64,000 nt of DNA. It comes from Flavobacterium sp. Root420. GTDB lineage: Bacteria > Bacteroidota > Bacteroidia > Flavobacteriales > Flavobacteriaceae. The DNA lies in contig NZ_LMEF01000001.1 of assembly GCF_001427905.1 (NCBI RefSeq), forward strand, positions 310,394-374,393, given 5' to 3'. The position numbers and the translations under genes are program-made. Below are positions 54,425 through 63,076 of the stretch, piece by piece. The notes under the pieces are model-generated. The model saw only the letters and a list, made by a program, of their open reading frames with translations, had not been told where the DNA came from and searched no databases. Within the stretch, counting starts at the first letter, position 1. Every line of letters begins with the position of its first letter.

Positions 54425-55939
54425 TTAAGCCATTGTTAACAAATCGTTTTCAATTTGGAAACTATTCAGGAATGCAACTGTCTTTTCAATATCATAATGC
54501 AAGATTCGATCTTCTTTCACCAAAGGCACAACTTCTCTGTAACTGCTTAAGAACATTTCGATGAAATCACTTGATTTTAAAGGCTCTCTATAAGCAATTG
54601 CCTGAGAAGCATTCATTAATTCAATCGCCAAAATACGTTCTAGATTATCCATAACGCGCAACGCCTTTGTTGCTCCGTTTGCTCCCATGCTCACGTGATC
54701 TTCCTGTCCGTTGCTCGAAACAATACTGTCAACACTTGAAGGAGTTGCCAATTGTTTGTTCTGACTTGCGATACTTGCTGCAGTATATTGTGGAATCATA
54801 AATCCTGAATTTAATCCCGGATTATCAACCAAAAATGCCGGAAGATTTCTTAAACCCGAAATCAACTGATACGTTCTTCTTTCAGAAATACTTCCTAATT
54901 CAGCTAAAGCGATTGCCATAAAATCTAAGGCTAAAGCTAAAGGCTGTCCGTGGAAATTTCCTCCAGAGATAATCTGATCGGCTTCAATAAATATATTTGG
55001 ATTATCGGTAACCGAATTGATTTCGGTTTTGAATACTTTTCGAACATAATCGATCGCATCTTTTGAAGCTCCATGAACCTGAGGCATACAGCGGAAAGAA
55101 TACGGATCCTGAACGTGCTTTTTCTCCTGAGCAATAATTTCGCTTCCTTCTAAAAACTCATTTATTCTTCGAGCCGTTACAATTTGACCTTTGTGAGGAC
55201 GAATAAAATGAATCAATTCGTTAAAAGGTTCGCTTCTTCCATCAAAACCTTCCAAAGAAATAGTTCCGATTAAATCAGCCAAATACGAATATTTATAGGC
55301 TTTTAATAAAATATAGGCTCCATAAGCACTCATAAACTGAGTTCCGTTAAGCAAAGCCAAACCTTCTTTTGACTGCAAAACAATTGGCTCCCAATTAAAA
55401 TGTTTTAAAACTTCTGCGGAAGCCACTTTCTTTCCTTCAAAAAGCACTTCGCCTTCTCCTAATAAAGGCAAAGATAAATGCGCCAATGGTGCCAAATCTC
55501 CTGATGCACCAAGTGAACCTTGTGTATATATAATAGGAAGAATATCATTATTATAGAAATCAACCAAGCGACTTACCGTTTGCAATTGAATCCCTGAATG
55601 CCCATAACTTAAAGATTGAATTTTAAGTAACAGCATCAATTTTACAATTTCCGCAGGGACTTCTTCTCCGGTACCGCAAGCGTGCGACTTTACCAGGTTT
55701 TCCTGAAGTTTTGATAAATTTTCATTCGAGATTTTCACATTACAAAGTGACCCAAAACCGGTGTTGATTCCGTAAATAGGTTCTGAATGCGATGCCATTT
55801 TTTTATCTAAATAATCACGGCACTTCTGAACGTTTACTTTTGCTTCTTCAGATAATTCAAGCATTTTCTGATTCACAATAATCTCTTGCAGATCTTCTAA
55901 ACTTACCGTTTCAGTACTTATATAATGGACTTCTCTCAT
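54425..55939 (-). CDS. hutH: Histidine ammonia-lyase
   Basis: 504 residues. GSLGASGDLAPLAH holds the Ala-Ser-Gly at 145-147 that cyclises to the MIO prosthetic group. INTGFGSLCN at 59-68, LLNGTQFMSAYGAYIL and QDPYSFRCMPQVHGASKD are the HAL-type substrate-binding segments. It removes ammonia from histidine to give urocanate, the first step of the Hut pathway. No other hut enzyme is adjacent; the HutD-like gene is 8 kb away. TAL or PAL activity is less likely on these residues but not excluded. Monocistronic. Confidence 0.9.
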   Translation of the reverse strand: MREVHYISTETVSLEDLQEIIVNQKMLELSEEAKVNVQKCRDYLDKKMASHSEPIYGINTGFGSLCNVKISNENLSKLQENLVKSHACGTGEEVPAEIVKLMLLLKIQSLSYGHSGIQLQTVSRLVDFYNNDILPIIYTQGSLGASGDLAPLAHLSLPLLGEGEVLFEGKKVASAEVLKHFNWEPIVLQSKEGLALLNGTQFMSAYGAYILLKAYKYSYLADLIGTISLEGFDGRSEPFNELIHFIRPHKGQIVTARRINEFLEGSEIIAQEKKHVQDPYSFRCMPQVHGASKDAIDYVRKVFKTEINSVTDNPNIFIEADQIISGGNFHGQPLALALDFMAIALAELGSISERRTYQLISGLRNLPAFLVDNPGLNSGFMIPQYTAASIASQNKQLATPSSVDSIVSSNGQEDHVSMGANGATKALRVMDNLERILAIELMNASQAIAYREPLKSSDFIEMFLSSYREVVPLVKEDRILHYDIEKTVAFLNSFQIENDLLTMA

Positions 55940-56349
55940 GTCATTTTTAATTTAAGGCATCAAAATTCAACAAATCAATATTAAAAAGCAACATTTGTTC
56001 ATAATAATTAAAAATTGAACCGAACAAATTCTATGTATTTATCTATTTCACATTACTAATCATACAAAATCAAGGCTTTATTTTCTTCTGCAAAATCAAA
56101 CGCAAAAACTTAATTATAAAAATTAATTTCCTACTTAATTTATAGACTAATGACTGTTTTTATCCAATATTTTGATTAAAACCAACCTTTTAACCTCATG
56201 TATTCCCAACAAATACAGCTTCAAATATACGAATACATCAATTTATGATATTCAATCTTAACAAAACCTCAATATTAAATGAATGAGATTTGAATTATTA
56301 AAATATTCGCAAAAAGAAAATAAAGGTTTTTAGCTTTTATAAAAATCTG
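55940..56349. other. Intergenic region between hutH and the thr leader (410 bp)
   Basis: No ORF, AT-rich. It must hold the hutH promoter on the minus strand and, at its right end, the thr promoter. Confidence 0.5.
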
Positions 56350-56357
56350 TACTTTTG
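56327..56357 (+). promoter_or_regulatory. Promoter of the threonine operon
   Basis: TTTT (56327-56330; one mismatch to TTTG), a 19-nt spacer and TACTTTTG (56350-56357, exact TAnnTTTG) lie so that transcription would start near 56362, only a few bases before the leader-peptide ATG at 56369. Confidence 0.65.
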
Positions 56358-56368
56358 AAACATCAAAA

Positions 56369-56467
56369 ATGAAAAGTAACAGCGCAAAATATCAATCTAC
56401 AATGACAACTCAAACTGGAGTTGCAATTGCTGCTACAACAATTTCTACAACAACTACTACCCCTTAG
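56369..56467 (+). CDS. Threonine-operon leader peptide (thrL-like)
   Basis: A 32-residue ORF (ATG 56369 to TAG 56465-56467) rich in the operon's product: 11 Thr and 2 Ile, ending ATTISTTTTTP with five Thr codons in a row before the last Pro. This is the layout of the E. coli thr leader, where Thr and Ile codons gauge charged tRNA and control a downstream terminator. It sits 106 bp before thrA and right behind a consensus -7 element. The leader has no other plausible function. E. coli thrL is not detectably similar in sequence; the resemblance is in composition and place. Confidence 0.75.
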   Translation: MKSNSAKYQSTMTTQTGVAIAATTISTTTTTP

Positions 56468-56510
56468 GGGTATACATTTTACATATAATCCTGGTTATCT
56501 ATACTTTTTT
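56459..56510 (+). promoter_or_regulatory. Candidate attenuator region of the thr operon
   Basis: ACCCCTTAGGGGT (56459-56471) forms a hairpin overlapping the last Thr/Pro codons and the stop codon. GGGTATA (56468-56474) can instead pair with TATACTT (56500-56506), and ATAAT/GTTAT (56486-56490 with 56495-56499) makes an inner stem, ending at a run of six T (56505-56510). Two mutually exclusive folds sharing GGGG are what attenuation needs, but the terminator stem is AU-rich and weak, so the details are uncertain. Confidence 0.45.
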
Positions 56511-56573
56511 CGTGAAAGAAGAAAGTCATTGGATACATAAAAATATTTGCATAAAAAGAAAAAAATCATCAAA

Positions 56574-59021
56574 ATGAAAGTATTAAAATTTGGCGGAACT
56601 TCGGTTGCCAATGCTCAAAATATAAAACTCGTTCTCGAAATTGTTAACCAAAAATCAAAGCAAGATCAATTAGTTATTGTGGTTTCAGCTTTAAGCAAAG
56701 TGACCGATTTATTGCAATTGGCAGCAGCAAAAGCGGCAGCTAATGACGAAAGCTTTAGAGAAATTGTTGCTGAAATCGAGAAAAAACACCTTGATACTTT
56801 AAAAGAACTTATTCCGGTTAGCGAACAAAGCAGCTTGTTGAGTCATATCAAAAGAATCATCAACCATTTAGAAACTTTATTGGATGGATGTTTCTTATTA
56901 GGCGAATTATCTCCAAGAACGGCTGATACTATTTTAAGTTTCGGAGAATTACTTTCGTCTTATATCATTGCGCAGGCGTATCAGCAAATTGATAAAAATG
57001 TGGTTTATAAAGACAGCCGCGAAATAATCAAAACAAATGCTGACTTCGGAAAAGCAGTTGTGAATTTTGAGATTTCAAACCAATTGATTCAGGAATATTT
57101 TGCAGAAAATAAATCGCAAATCAATATTTTACCGGGATTTATCGCTTTGACTCTTGACGGAATCACTACAACTTTAGGCCGTGGTGGTTCTGATTATACT
57201 GCTGCTATTATTGCCGGAGCACTTGATGCATCACAATTAGAAATTTGGACAGACGTGAACGGAATGTTTACTGCCAATCCGAAAATCGTAAAACAGGCAC
57301 AGCCAATTGCCAACATTTCATATCAGGAAGCGATGGAATTGTCGCATTTTGGAGCCAAAGTGTTGTATCCGCCAACAATTCAGCCTGTTTTAAGAAAAAA
57401 TATTCCAATTTTAATTAAAAATACTTTTGAACCGGAAGCGGTGGGAACTTTGATTTCTGATCAGGTTTCGTCTAAAGATTCGGTTGTAAAAGGAATCAGC
57501 CATATCGATAATATTTCGCTTGTAACACTTGAAGGTCCGGGAATGATTGGAGTTTCAGGTTCATCAAGACGTTTGTTCGAAGTATTATCTCAGGAAAAAA
57601 TCAATGTTATTTTCATTACTCAGGCTTCTTCTGAACATTCCATTTGTATCGGAATTTTGAATTCGGATGCTGAAAATGCAGAAGCTGCGATCAACAGAGC
57701 TTTTGAAGTAGAGATTTTGCAGAACAAAATCGATCCTGCAATTGTAGAAAAAGACCTTTGCATCATTGCTTTGGTTGGAGAAAACATGAAAAACCACCAG
57801 GGTTTGAGCGGTAGAATGTTCAGTACCTTAGGAAAAAACAACGTAAATATCCGTGCGATTGCGCAAGGTGCTTCTGAACGTAATATTTCGACTGTGATCA
57901 ACGAAAGAGACGTTAAAAAAGCGTTGAATACTTTGCACGAAAATTTCTTTGAAGAAAACACCAAACAGCTGAATTTATTCGTAATGGGTGTTGGAAATGT
58001 GGGTGAAAAATTCATTGAGCAGATTCACTCTCAAAAGAAATTCTTAAAAGATAATTTAAAAATCAACGTTCGCGTTATCGCTTTATCAAATTCAAGAAAA
58101 ATGGTTTTTGACGAAGACGGAATTTCATTAAAAGACTGGAAATCGACTTTAGACAAAGGCGAACATGCTATTCCAACAGAATTTATCGCACGTGCCAAAG
58201 AAATGAATTTACGTAACAGTATTTTTGTGGATATTACAGCAAATGCAAGCGTTTCTGAAATGTATGAGAAATTCTTAAAAGAAAGTATTGCCGTTGTAAC
58301 CTGCAATAAAATTGCCTGTTCCTCTGCGTATGACAATTATAAAAAATTAAAAAGTTTATCTCGCCAATACAACGCTCCATTTTTGTTTGAAACGAATGTG
58401 GGTGCGGGATTGCCAATTATTGACACCGTAAAAAACTTAATTGCTTCTGGCGATAAAGTGCATAAAATTCAGGCGGTTTTATCCGGAAGTCTGAATTTCA
58501 TTTTCAACAATTTTGACAAGAATAACTCTTTTCATGATGTTGTAAAAGAGGCCGGAGTTCAGGGTTTCACAGAACCAGATCCAAAAATAGACTTAAGCGG
58601 AATCGACGTTGCTCGTAAAATTCTGATTTTAATTCGCGAAAGCGGTTACGAAATGGATATTGACGCCATCGCAAACGAATCATTCCTGCCAGCCGAATGT
58701 TTGGAAACAACAAATAACAATGATTTTTTTGCATCGCTAATAAAACACGCTCCACATTTTGAAAAAATATACGAAGAAGCATTAGCAAAAGATTCAAGAT
58801 TGAAATACGTAGCGCAATTCGAAAACGGAAAAGCAAGCGTTGGTCTGCAATTCATCACAAAAGATCATCCTTTCTATAATTTAGAAGGAAAAGACAATAT
58901 CGTATTGTTCTACACAGATCGTTACGTAGATCAGCCGTTATTGATCAAAGGCGCCGGAGCCGGAGCTGCGGTTACGGCATCAGGGATTTTTGCAGATGTA
59001 ATTCGCATTGGAAACGTTTAG
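56574..59021 (+). CDS. thrA: Bifunctional aspartokinase / homoserine dehydrogenase
   Basis: 815 residues from ATG 56574, which opens the kinase motif MKVLKFGGTSVANAQ; an upstream TTG at 56547 is rejected. Aspartokinase covers about 1-290 (TTLGRGGSDYTAAIIAGAL), paired ACT regulatory domains about 310-450 (LVTLEGPGMIGVSGSSRRLF, LCIIALVGENMKN), and homoserine dehydrogenase about 460-815 (FVMGVGNVGEKFIEQI nucleotide loop, NVGAGLPIIDTVKNLIASGD, GVQGFTEPDPKIDLSGIDVA). The ACT domains suggest threonine feedback. It performs the first and third steps from aspartate. First enzyme gene of thrABC behind the Thr-rich leader. Confidence 0.96.
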   Translation: MKVLKFGGTSVANAQNIKLVLEIVNQKSKQDQLVIVVSALSKVTDLLQLAAAKAAANDESFREIVAEIEKKHLDTLKELIPVSEQSSLLSHIKRIINHLETLLDGCFLLGELSPRTADTILSFGELLSSYIIAQAYQQIDKNVVYKDSREIIKTNADFGKAVVNFEISNQLIQEYFAENKSQINILPGFIALTLDGITTTLGRGGSDYTAAIIAGALDASQLEIWTDVNGMFTANPKIVKQAQPIANISYQEAMELSHFGAKVLYPPTIQPVLRKNIPILIKNTFEPEAVGTLISDQVSSKDSVVKGISHIDNISLVTLEGPGMIGVSGSSRRLFEVLSQEKINVIFITQASSEHSICIGILNSDAENAEAAINRAFEVEILQNKIDPAIVEKDLCIIALVGENMKNHQGLSGRMFSTLGKNNVNIRAIAQGASERNISTVINERDVKKALNTLHENFFEENTKQLNLFVMGVGNVGEKFIEQIHSQKKFLKDNLKINVRVIALSNSRKMVFDEDGISLKDWKSTLDKGEHAIPTEFIARAKEMNLRNSIFVDITANASVSEMYEKFLKESIAVVTCNKIACSSAYDNYKKLKSLSRQYNAPFLFETNVGAGLPIIDTVKNLIASGDKVHKIQAVLSGSLNFIFNNFDKNNSFHDVVKEAGVQGFTEPDPKIDLSGIDVARKILILIRESGYEMDIDAIANESFLPAECLETTNNNDFFASLIKHAPHFEKIYEEALAKDSRLKYVAQFENGKASVGLQFITKDHPFYNLEGKDNIVLFYTDRYVDQPLLIKGAGAGAAVTASGIFADVIRIGNV

Positions 59022-59162
59022 TAAGGTACAAAGGCACAGAGGTGCAAAGGTTCAAAGGTTTTTACTTTGTCGCTTTGCCTCTCTGAACCTTTGAACCTAA
59101 ATATAAAAATCTAGAGGCAAGCCTTTGTTCCTTTGAACCTTTGCCACTTTGAACCTATTAAC
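59022..59162. repeat. GGTTCAAAG-type repeats between thrA and thrB
   Basis: GGTGCAAAGGTTCAAAGGTT (from about 59041) is followed by its inverted kind, CTGAACCTTTGAACCT (about 59082) and further CTTTGAACC copies up to thrB. Large fold-back potential within the operon. No ORF. Confidence 0.65.
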
Positions 59163-60098
59163 ATGGAAGAAATTAAACTATTTTGCCCGGCAACTATCGC
59201 GAATCTTTCGTGTGGATTTGACGTACTTGGACTTTGCTTAGACACTGCGGGTGACGAAATGATTGTTCGAAAAACAGATCAGAAAGGCGTTCGTATTACT
59301 AAAATTGTAGGTGCTGATTTACCATTGGAAACCGAGAAAAACGTTTCAGGTGTTGCAGCTTTGGCAATGTTAGAAGCTTATGAAGGCCATTTTAATTCTA
59401 TAGATTTTGGTTTTGAAATCGAAATCTACAAAAACATTAAAGCCGGAAGCGGAATTGGAAGCAGTGCTGCAAGTTCTGCCGGAGCGGTTTTTGGGATTAA
59501 TGAATTATTAGGAAGACCATATTCCCGTAAAGATTTGGTGCAGTTTGCGATGCAGGGCGAAAAATTAGCCAGCGGAAACGCGCATGCAGACAACGTTGCT
59601 CCTGCCCTTTTAGGCGGATTTACTTTAGTAAGAAGTTATGCTCCACTTGATATTATCCGAATTGACAGTCCAGAGGAATTGTACGCAACGGTTGTTCATC
59701 CTCAAATTGAATTGAAAACTTCAGATGCTCGTTCGGTATTGAAACAAACGGTTTCCCTTAAAAGTGCGATCATGCAATGGGGAAATGTGGGCGGATTAAT
59801 TGCCGGTTTATACACCAAAGATTATGATTTGATTGGAAGATCGCTTCATGACGAAATCGTTGAGCCTTTAAGAAGCGTTTTGATTCCGGGTTTTGATTTA
59901 ATCAAACAAACGGCTCTAGAAAACGGTGCTTTAGGTTCCGGAATTTCAGGTTCCGGCCCGTCGATTTTTGCTCTAAGCAGAGGAAAAAATACCGCCGACC
60001 AAATCGCCAAAGCCATGAGCGATGTTTACGAAAACATGAATTTGCCTTATGAAATTCACGTATCAAAAATTAATCCTGATGGCGTGAGGATTCTTTAA
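59163..60098 (+). CDS. thrB: Homoserine kinase
   Basis: 311 residues from ATG 59163 (MEEIKLFCPATIANLSCGFD); an upstream TTG at 59133 lies in repeat sequence and is rejected. The GHMP-kinase phosphate loop is KAGSGIGSSAASSAGAVFG near 100-118, GNAHADNVAPALLGGF the substrate segment, and SGISGSGPSIFAL the C-terminal motif. It phosphorylates homoserine with ATP. Second gene of thrABC, although the gaps on both sides are full of dispersed repeats, so a single transcript is likely but not shown. Confidence 0.95.
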   Translation: MEEIKLFCPATIANLSCGFDVLGLCLDTAGDEMIVRKTDQKGVRITKIVGADLPLETEKNVSGVAALAMLEAYEGHFNSIDFGFEIEIYKNIKAGSGIGSSAASSAGAVFGINELLGRPYSRKDLVQFAMQGEKLASGNAHADNVAPALLGGFTLVRSYAPLDIIRIDSPEELYATVVHPQIELKTSDARSVLKQTVSLKSAIMQWGNVGGLIAGLYTKDYDLIGRSLHDEIVEPLRSVLIPGFDLIKQTALENGALGSGISGSGPSIFALSRGKNTADQIAKAMSDVYENMNLPYEIHVSKINPDGVRIL

Positions 60099-60137
60099 AA
60101 GAATTAAAAAAAATTAGAATTAAAAATTTGTGGACGT

Positions 60138-60163
60138 TTGTCAGACTGAGCGGAGTCAAAGTC
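60138..60163. repeat. Dispersed repeat copy B (TTGTCAGACTGAGCG core)
   Basis: Matches 12105-12130 with two differences in 26 bases, same orientation. Confidence 0.75.
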
Positions 60164-60210
60164 CGCAAAGTATGAAACAAAAAGTATAGCACACAAAGAA
60201 TAACACACAG

Positions 60211-60300
60211 TTTGTCATTTCGAGGAACGAGAAATCACATAACGTAACCACACAGTACGTTGCTCTCTGGATGTGATTTCTCGTTCCTCGAAATGACAAA
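60211..60300. repeat. Perfect 30-bp inverted repeat between thrB and thrC
   Basis: Arms 60211-60240 and 60271-60300 are exact reverse complements (core GTCATTTCGAGGAACGAGAA) around a 30-nt loop. Together with copy B of the TTGTCAGACTGAGCG repeat and later tandem AAAATCT units (about 60404-60430) it fills the 338-bp gap. A strong hairpin here could lower thrC expression or protect the upstream mRNA. Confidence 0.85.
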
Positions 60301-60436
60301 ACGAGACTTAAATAATATAAATATTGGGATTTGGAATTTTAAAAATTGGAATTTGACAGAAAGAAAGTCTATTTTCTATACTCTATACTCTATTCTCTTT
60401 TTCTAAAATCTAAAATCTAAAATCTAAAATTAAACC

Positions 60437-61726
60437 ATGAAATACTATAGTTTAAACCATAATGCACCAGAAGTTTCGTTTAAGGAAGCTGTAATACAAG
60501 GATTAGCGAGTGATAAAGGATTGTATTTTCCGCAGATCATTACGCCTTTAAATCCTGCGTTTTTTAATGTAATCGAAAATTTAAGCCATAACGACATTGC
60601 TTTTGATGTGATTCAGCAGTTTGTGGGCGATGACATTCCCGAGGAAAATTTAAGAGAAATTATTAAGGATACCTTATCTTTTGATTTTCCGGTTGTGGAA
60701 GTGGAGAACGGGATTTATTCGTTAGAATTATTTCACGGGCCAACAATGGCTTTTAAAGACGTTGGAGCGCGATTTATGTCACGTTGTCTGGCGTATTTTA
60801 ATAAAGATAAAAAAGACAGTAAAAATACCGTTTTAGTAGCGACTTCCGGAGATACGGGCGGTGCGGTTGCGAGCGGATTTTTGGGTGTTGACGGCGTTGA
60901 TGTTGTGATTTTATATCCTTCAGGAAAAGTGAGCGACATTCAGGAAAAACAATTGACCACTTTAGGAAAAAACATTAAAGCACTTGAAGTAGATGGCGTT
61001 TTTGATGATTGCCAGGATATGGTTAAAAAAGCGTTTTTAGATGAAACTTTAGCGCATAAAAACCTGACTTCGGCGAATTCTATTAATATTGCGCGATGGC
61101 TGCCACAAATGTTCTATTTCTTCTTTGCTTACAAAGCATTGAAAAGCCAAAACAAACCGTTGATTTTCTCTTGCCCAAGTGGCAATTTTGGGAATATCTG
61201 CGCCGGAATTATGGCAAAGAAATTAGGTTTGCCAATTGAGCATTTTGTAGCGTCTACCAACGTCAACGATACCGTACCTAGATTCCTGGAAAGCGGAAAA
61301 TACGATCCAAAACCTTCTAAAGCAACTATTTCGAACGCTATGGACGTTGGAAACCCAAGTAACTTTATTAGAATTCAGGAATTGTACAACAATGATTTAA
61401 AAGCTTTCGAAAAAGATTTCTCATCGTACAGTTATACCGATGAAGAAACACTCGCAGCCCTAAAACAAATTTACAATACCAACGGTTATATCGCAGAACC
61501 ACACGGCGCTGTGGGTTATTTAGGTTTGAAAAAAGAATTACAAAAACACGATAACGCGATTGGTGTTTTCTTAGAAACCGCACATCCTATTAAATTTTTG
61601 GATGTGGTTGAACCTGCTTTAAGCATTACACTTCCAATTCCAGAGCAGATTGAAAGTGTTATGAATGAAGATAAAGTGAGTGTGAAGATTAAGACTTATG
61701 AGGGATTGAAGGCGTTTTTGGGGTAA
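60437..61726 (+). CDS. thrC: Threonine synthase
   Basis: 429 residues. HGPTMAFKDVGARFMSR near residue 98 contains the pyridoxal-phosphate Lys, VATSGDTGGAVASGF the phosphate-binding loop, and SCPSGNFGNICAGIMAKKLG the second Gly-rich segment; YYSLNHNAPEVSFKEAVIQG is the N-terminal domain of the shorter ThrC class. It converts O-phosphohomoserine to threonine. Last gene of the thr operon, ended by a terminator at 61754. Confidence 0.95.
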   Translation: MKYYSLNHNAPEVSFKEAVIQGLASDKGLYFPQIITPLNPAFFNVIENLSHNDIAFDVIQQFVGDDIPEENLREIIKDTLSFDFPVVEVENGIYSLELFHGPTMAFKDVGARFMSRCLAYFNKDKKDSKNTVLVATSGDTGGAVASGFLGVDGVDVVILYPSGKVSDIQEKQLTTLGKNIKALEVDGVFDDCQDMVKKAFLDETLAHKNLTSANSINIARWLPQMFYFFFAYKALKSQNKPLIFSCPSGNFGNICAGIMAKKLGLPIEHFVASTNVNDTVPRFLESGKYDPKPSKATISNAMDVGNPSNFIRIQELYNNDLKAFEKDFSSYSYTDEETLAALKQIYNTNGYIAEPHGAVGYLGLKKELQKHDNAIGVFLETAHPIKFLDVVEPALSITLPIPEQIESVMNEDKVSVKIKTYEGLKAFLG

Positions 61727-61753
61727 TAATTTTTATCTCTTTAATAAATTTTG

Positions 61754-61802
61754 AAGCCACGGATTACACCAATTTAATAGAAGTGTGATTTGTGGCTTTT
61801 TT
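61754..61802 (+). terminator. thr operon terminator
   Basis: AAGCCAC (61754-61760) pairs with GTGGCTT (61792-61798), with ATTACAC/GTGTGAT pairing inside, followed by T6. Confidence 0.8.
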
Positions 61803-61923
61803 ATGTATAATTTGACTAGCTTTTCATAAGTATTAATATTATGTTTGATATGTCTTTTCTTAATCGCATTTGTAAACACGTTCAAAAAAAGGAACTTCGA
61901 CTAGTAGTTAAAAATTAATTAAA

Positions 61924-62448
61924 ATGGCAATTTGGCAATATCTTTTGATCGTAGTACCTGAAAATTCTATTAACGATAACTACGAATGTATTTTCAAAAA
62001 TAATAAATCAGATTTTTTACCTGACACAGATTCTTTTTGGAAAAATTTTGATGGAAATATTTCTTCAATTATTTCTGAACTTGATAATATTATTCCAAAA
62101 GCTGGTTGGGGCGATGAAACTTGTTTAAATTGGAAAGGAAATGAAAAAAAGGAAGAAGATAATGATGCTTGTATTTGCTTAAATGATGATAAAACTAAAA
62201 TTGAAGAGTTTCATTTTAGAATTGATTTAAGAAAAGCCTCAAATATTACTAATGTCTTTCAATCGATTTTGAGCCTGTGCGAAAAAAATAACCTTCTATT
62301 GATGGATTTAAAAGGAAATATTTTAAAACCAATAATAGAAACTCTTATTGAAAGTATAAAAGTTTCAAATGCATATACTTTCTTAAGCGATCCTGTAAAA
62401 TATTTAGAAAACTTAAGTAAAAATAGTTCAGATGAAACAAGAACATAA
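61924..62448 (+). CDS. Hypothetical cytosolic protein
   Basis: 174 residues, acidic, no signal peptide or membrane segment. It begins MAIWQYLLIVVPENSI and carries the segment KAGWGDETCLNWKGNEKK with a conserved-looking GWG, then FHFRIDLRKASNITNVFQSI. The size, acidity and one-domain look resemble immunity-like proteins of polymorphic toxin systems, but I recognise no family and no toxin is beside it. The next gene's ATG lies 17 bp inside its end, so the pair are translated together. Confidence 0.55.
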   Translation: MAIWQYLLIVVPENSINDNYECIFKNNKSDFLPDTDSFWKNFDGNISSIISELDNIIPKAGWGDETCLNWKGNEKKEEDNDACICLNDDKTKIEEFHFRIDLRKASNITNVFQSILSLCEKNNLLLMDLKGNILKPIIETLIESIKVSNAYTFLSDPVKYLENLSKNSSDETRT

Positions 62449-62668
62449 ACTCATACTTGAGTTATTAGAATCTTATCTAGAAAAGAATCCAAGTCAGAGA
62501 TTTGGCCAGGCACTTTTCAATCTTAATATTAATGAATTTCAGAAAACTACCGATCCCAGAAATCCAAATTATAATATTAGAGATATTCATGGGGACAATG
62601 ATCTAGACATTATTAAACGAATTAAGAATCGATTGGACTTAATGAATTCTTTAAAAACAAATAATTGA
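62432..62668 (+). CDS. Small hypothetical protein
   Basis: 78 residues. EHKLILELLESYLEKNPSQR and FGQALFNLNINEF form a helical first half; RDIHGDNDLDIIKRIKNRLD a second helix pair. The pattern is compact and cytosolic, but I assign no family. It overlaps the previous gene by 17 bp and lies 10 bp before the next, forming a three-gene cassette. Confidence 0.55.
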   Translation: MKQEHKLILELLESYLEKNPSQRFGQALFNLNINEFQKTTDPRNPNYNIRDIHGDNDLDIIKRIKNRLDLMNSLKTNN

Positions 62669-62678
62669 AAATAGAATT

Positions 62679-62972
62679 ATGGAAAAGTCATTTCTAATAC
62701 TATTGATTATTCAAATGCTATGTTATGGCTTAGTTGATCATTTTAAAATCAAATATGGTCGTTTCATAATTTTGTCAATTTTCCTATTCCTTTTTTTAAT
62801 ATTGCTTCCGATTTATTTTCGTTTACCAGAAACTAAGTTTCAAAGCTGTTGTGAATGCTATAACCCTTTTGCCTATTTCAAAGAATATTGGAATATTGGA
62901 ATTTCAATAGTTTTATTAACTCATTTTACCTATTACTTTTTATTAAATAAGAAATCAAAAAAACTTAAATAA
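62679..62972 (+). CDS. Small membrane protein, unknown
   Basis: 97 residues with three hydrophobic segments (about 4-18, 26-46 and 72-89) and a Cys pair with spacing in FQSCCECYNPF. It ends in basic KKSKKLK, which places the C-terminus in the cytosol. No family recognised. Third gene of the cassette 61924-62972. Confidence 0.55.
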   Translation: MEKSFLILLIIQMLCYGLVDHFKIKYGRFIILSIFLFLFLILLPIYFRLPETKFQSCCECYNPFAYFKEYWNIGISIVLLTHFTYYFLLNKKSKKLK

Positions 62973-62973
62973 C

Positions 62974-63040
62974 AAATTGGGCTAAAGCCATTCTTCAATA
63001 TTGTAATTTTGTTCTTCCAGCTAAAGCTGGAGGCAATTCA
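62974..63040. repeat. GGGCTAAAGCC / CCAGCTAAAGCTGG repeat element
   Basis: GGGCTAAAGCC is followed about 35 bp later by the hairpin TCCAGCTAAAGCTGGA (63016-63031). The combination resembles another flavobacterial intergenic repeat; one copy here. Confidence 0.5.
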
Positions 63041-63076
63041 AAAATTTAAAAAATTATTACCCGCATAAATAGTATC

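Noticed and set aside
56547..56573. Upstream TTG start of thrA
   Set aside because: It adds only Lys/Ile residues before the kinase motif; ATG 56574 fits the family start.
59133..59162. Upstream TTG start of thrB
   Set aside because: It lies in the repeat text; the GHMP domain begins right at ATG 59163.
60400..60432. Tandem AAAATCT units as a regulatory array
   Set aside because: Only three or four units, and the same phrase is common in this genome's gaps; no evidence of function.
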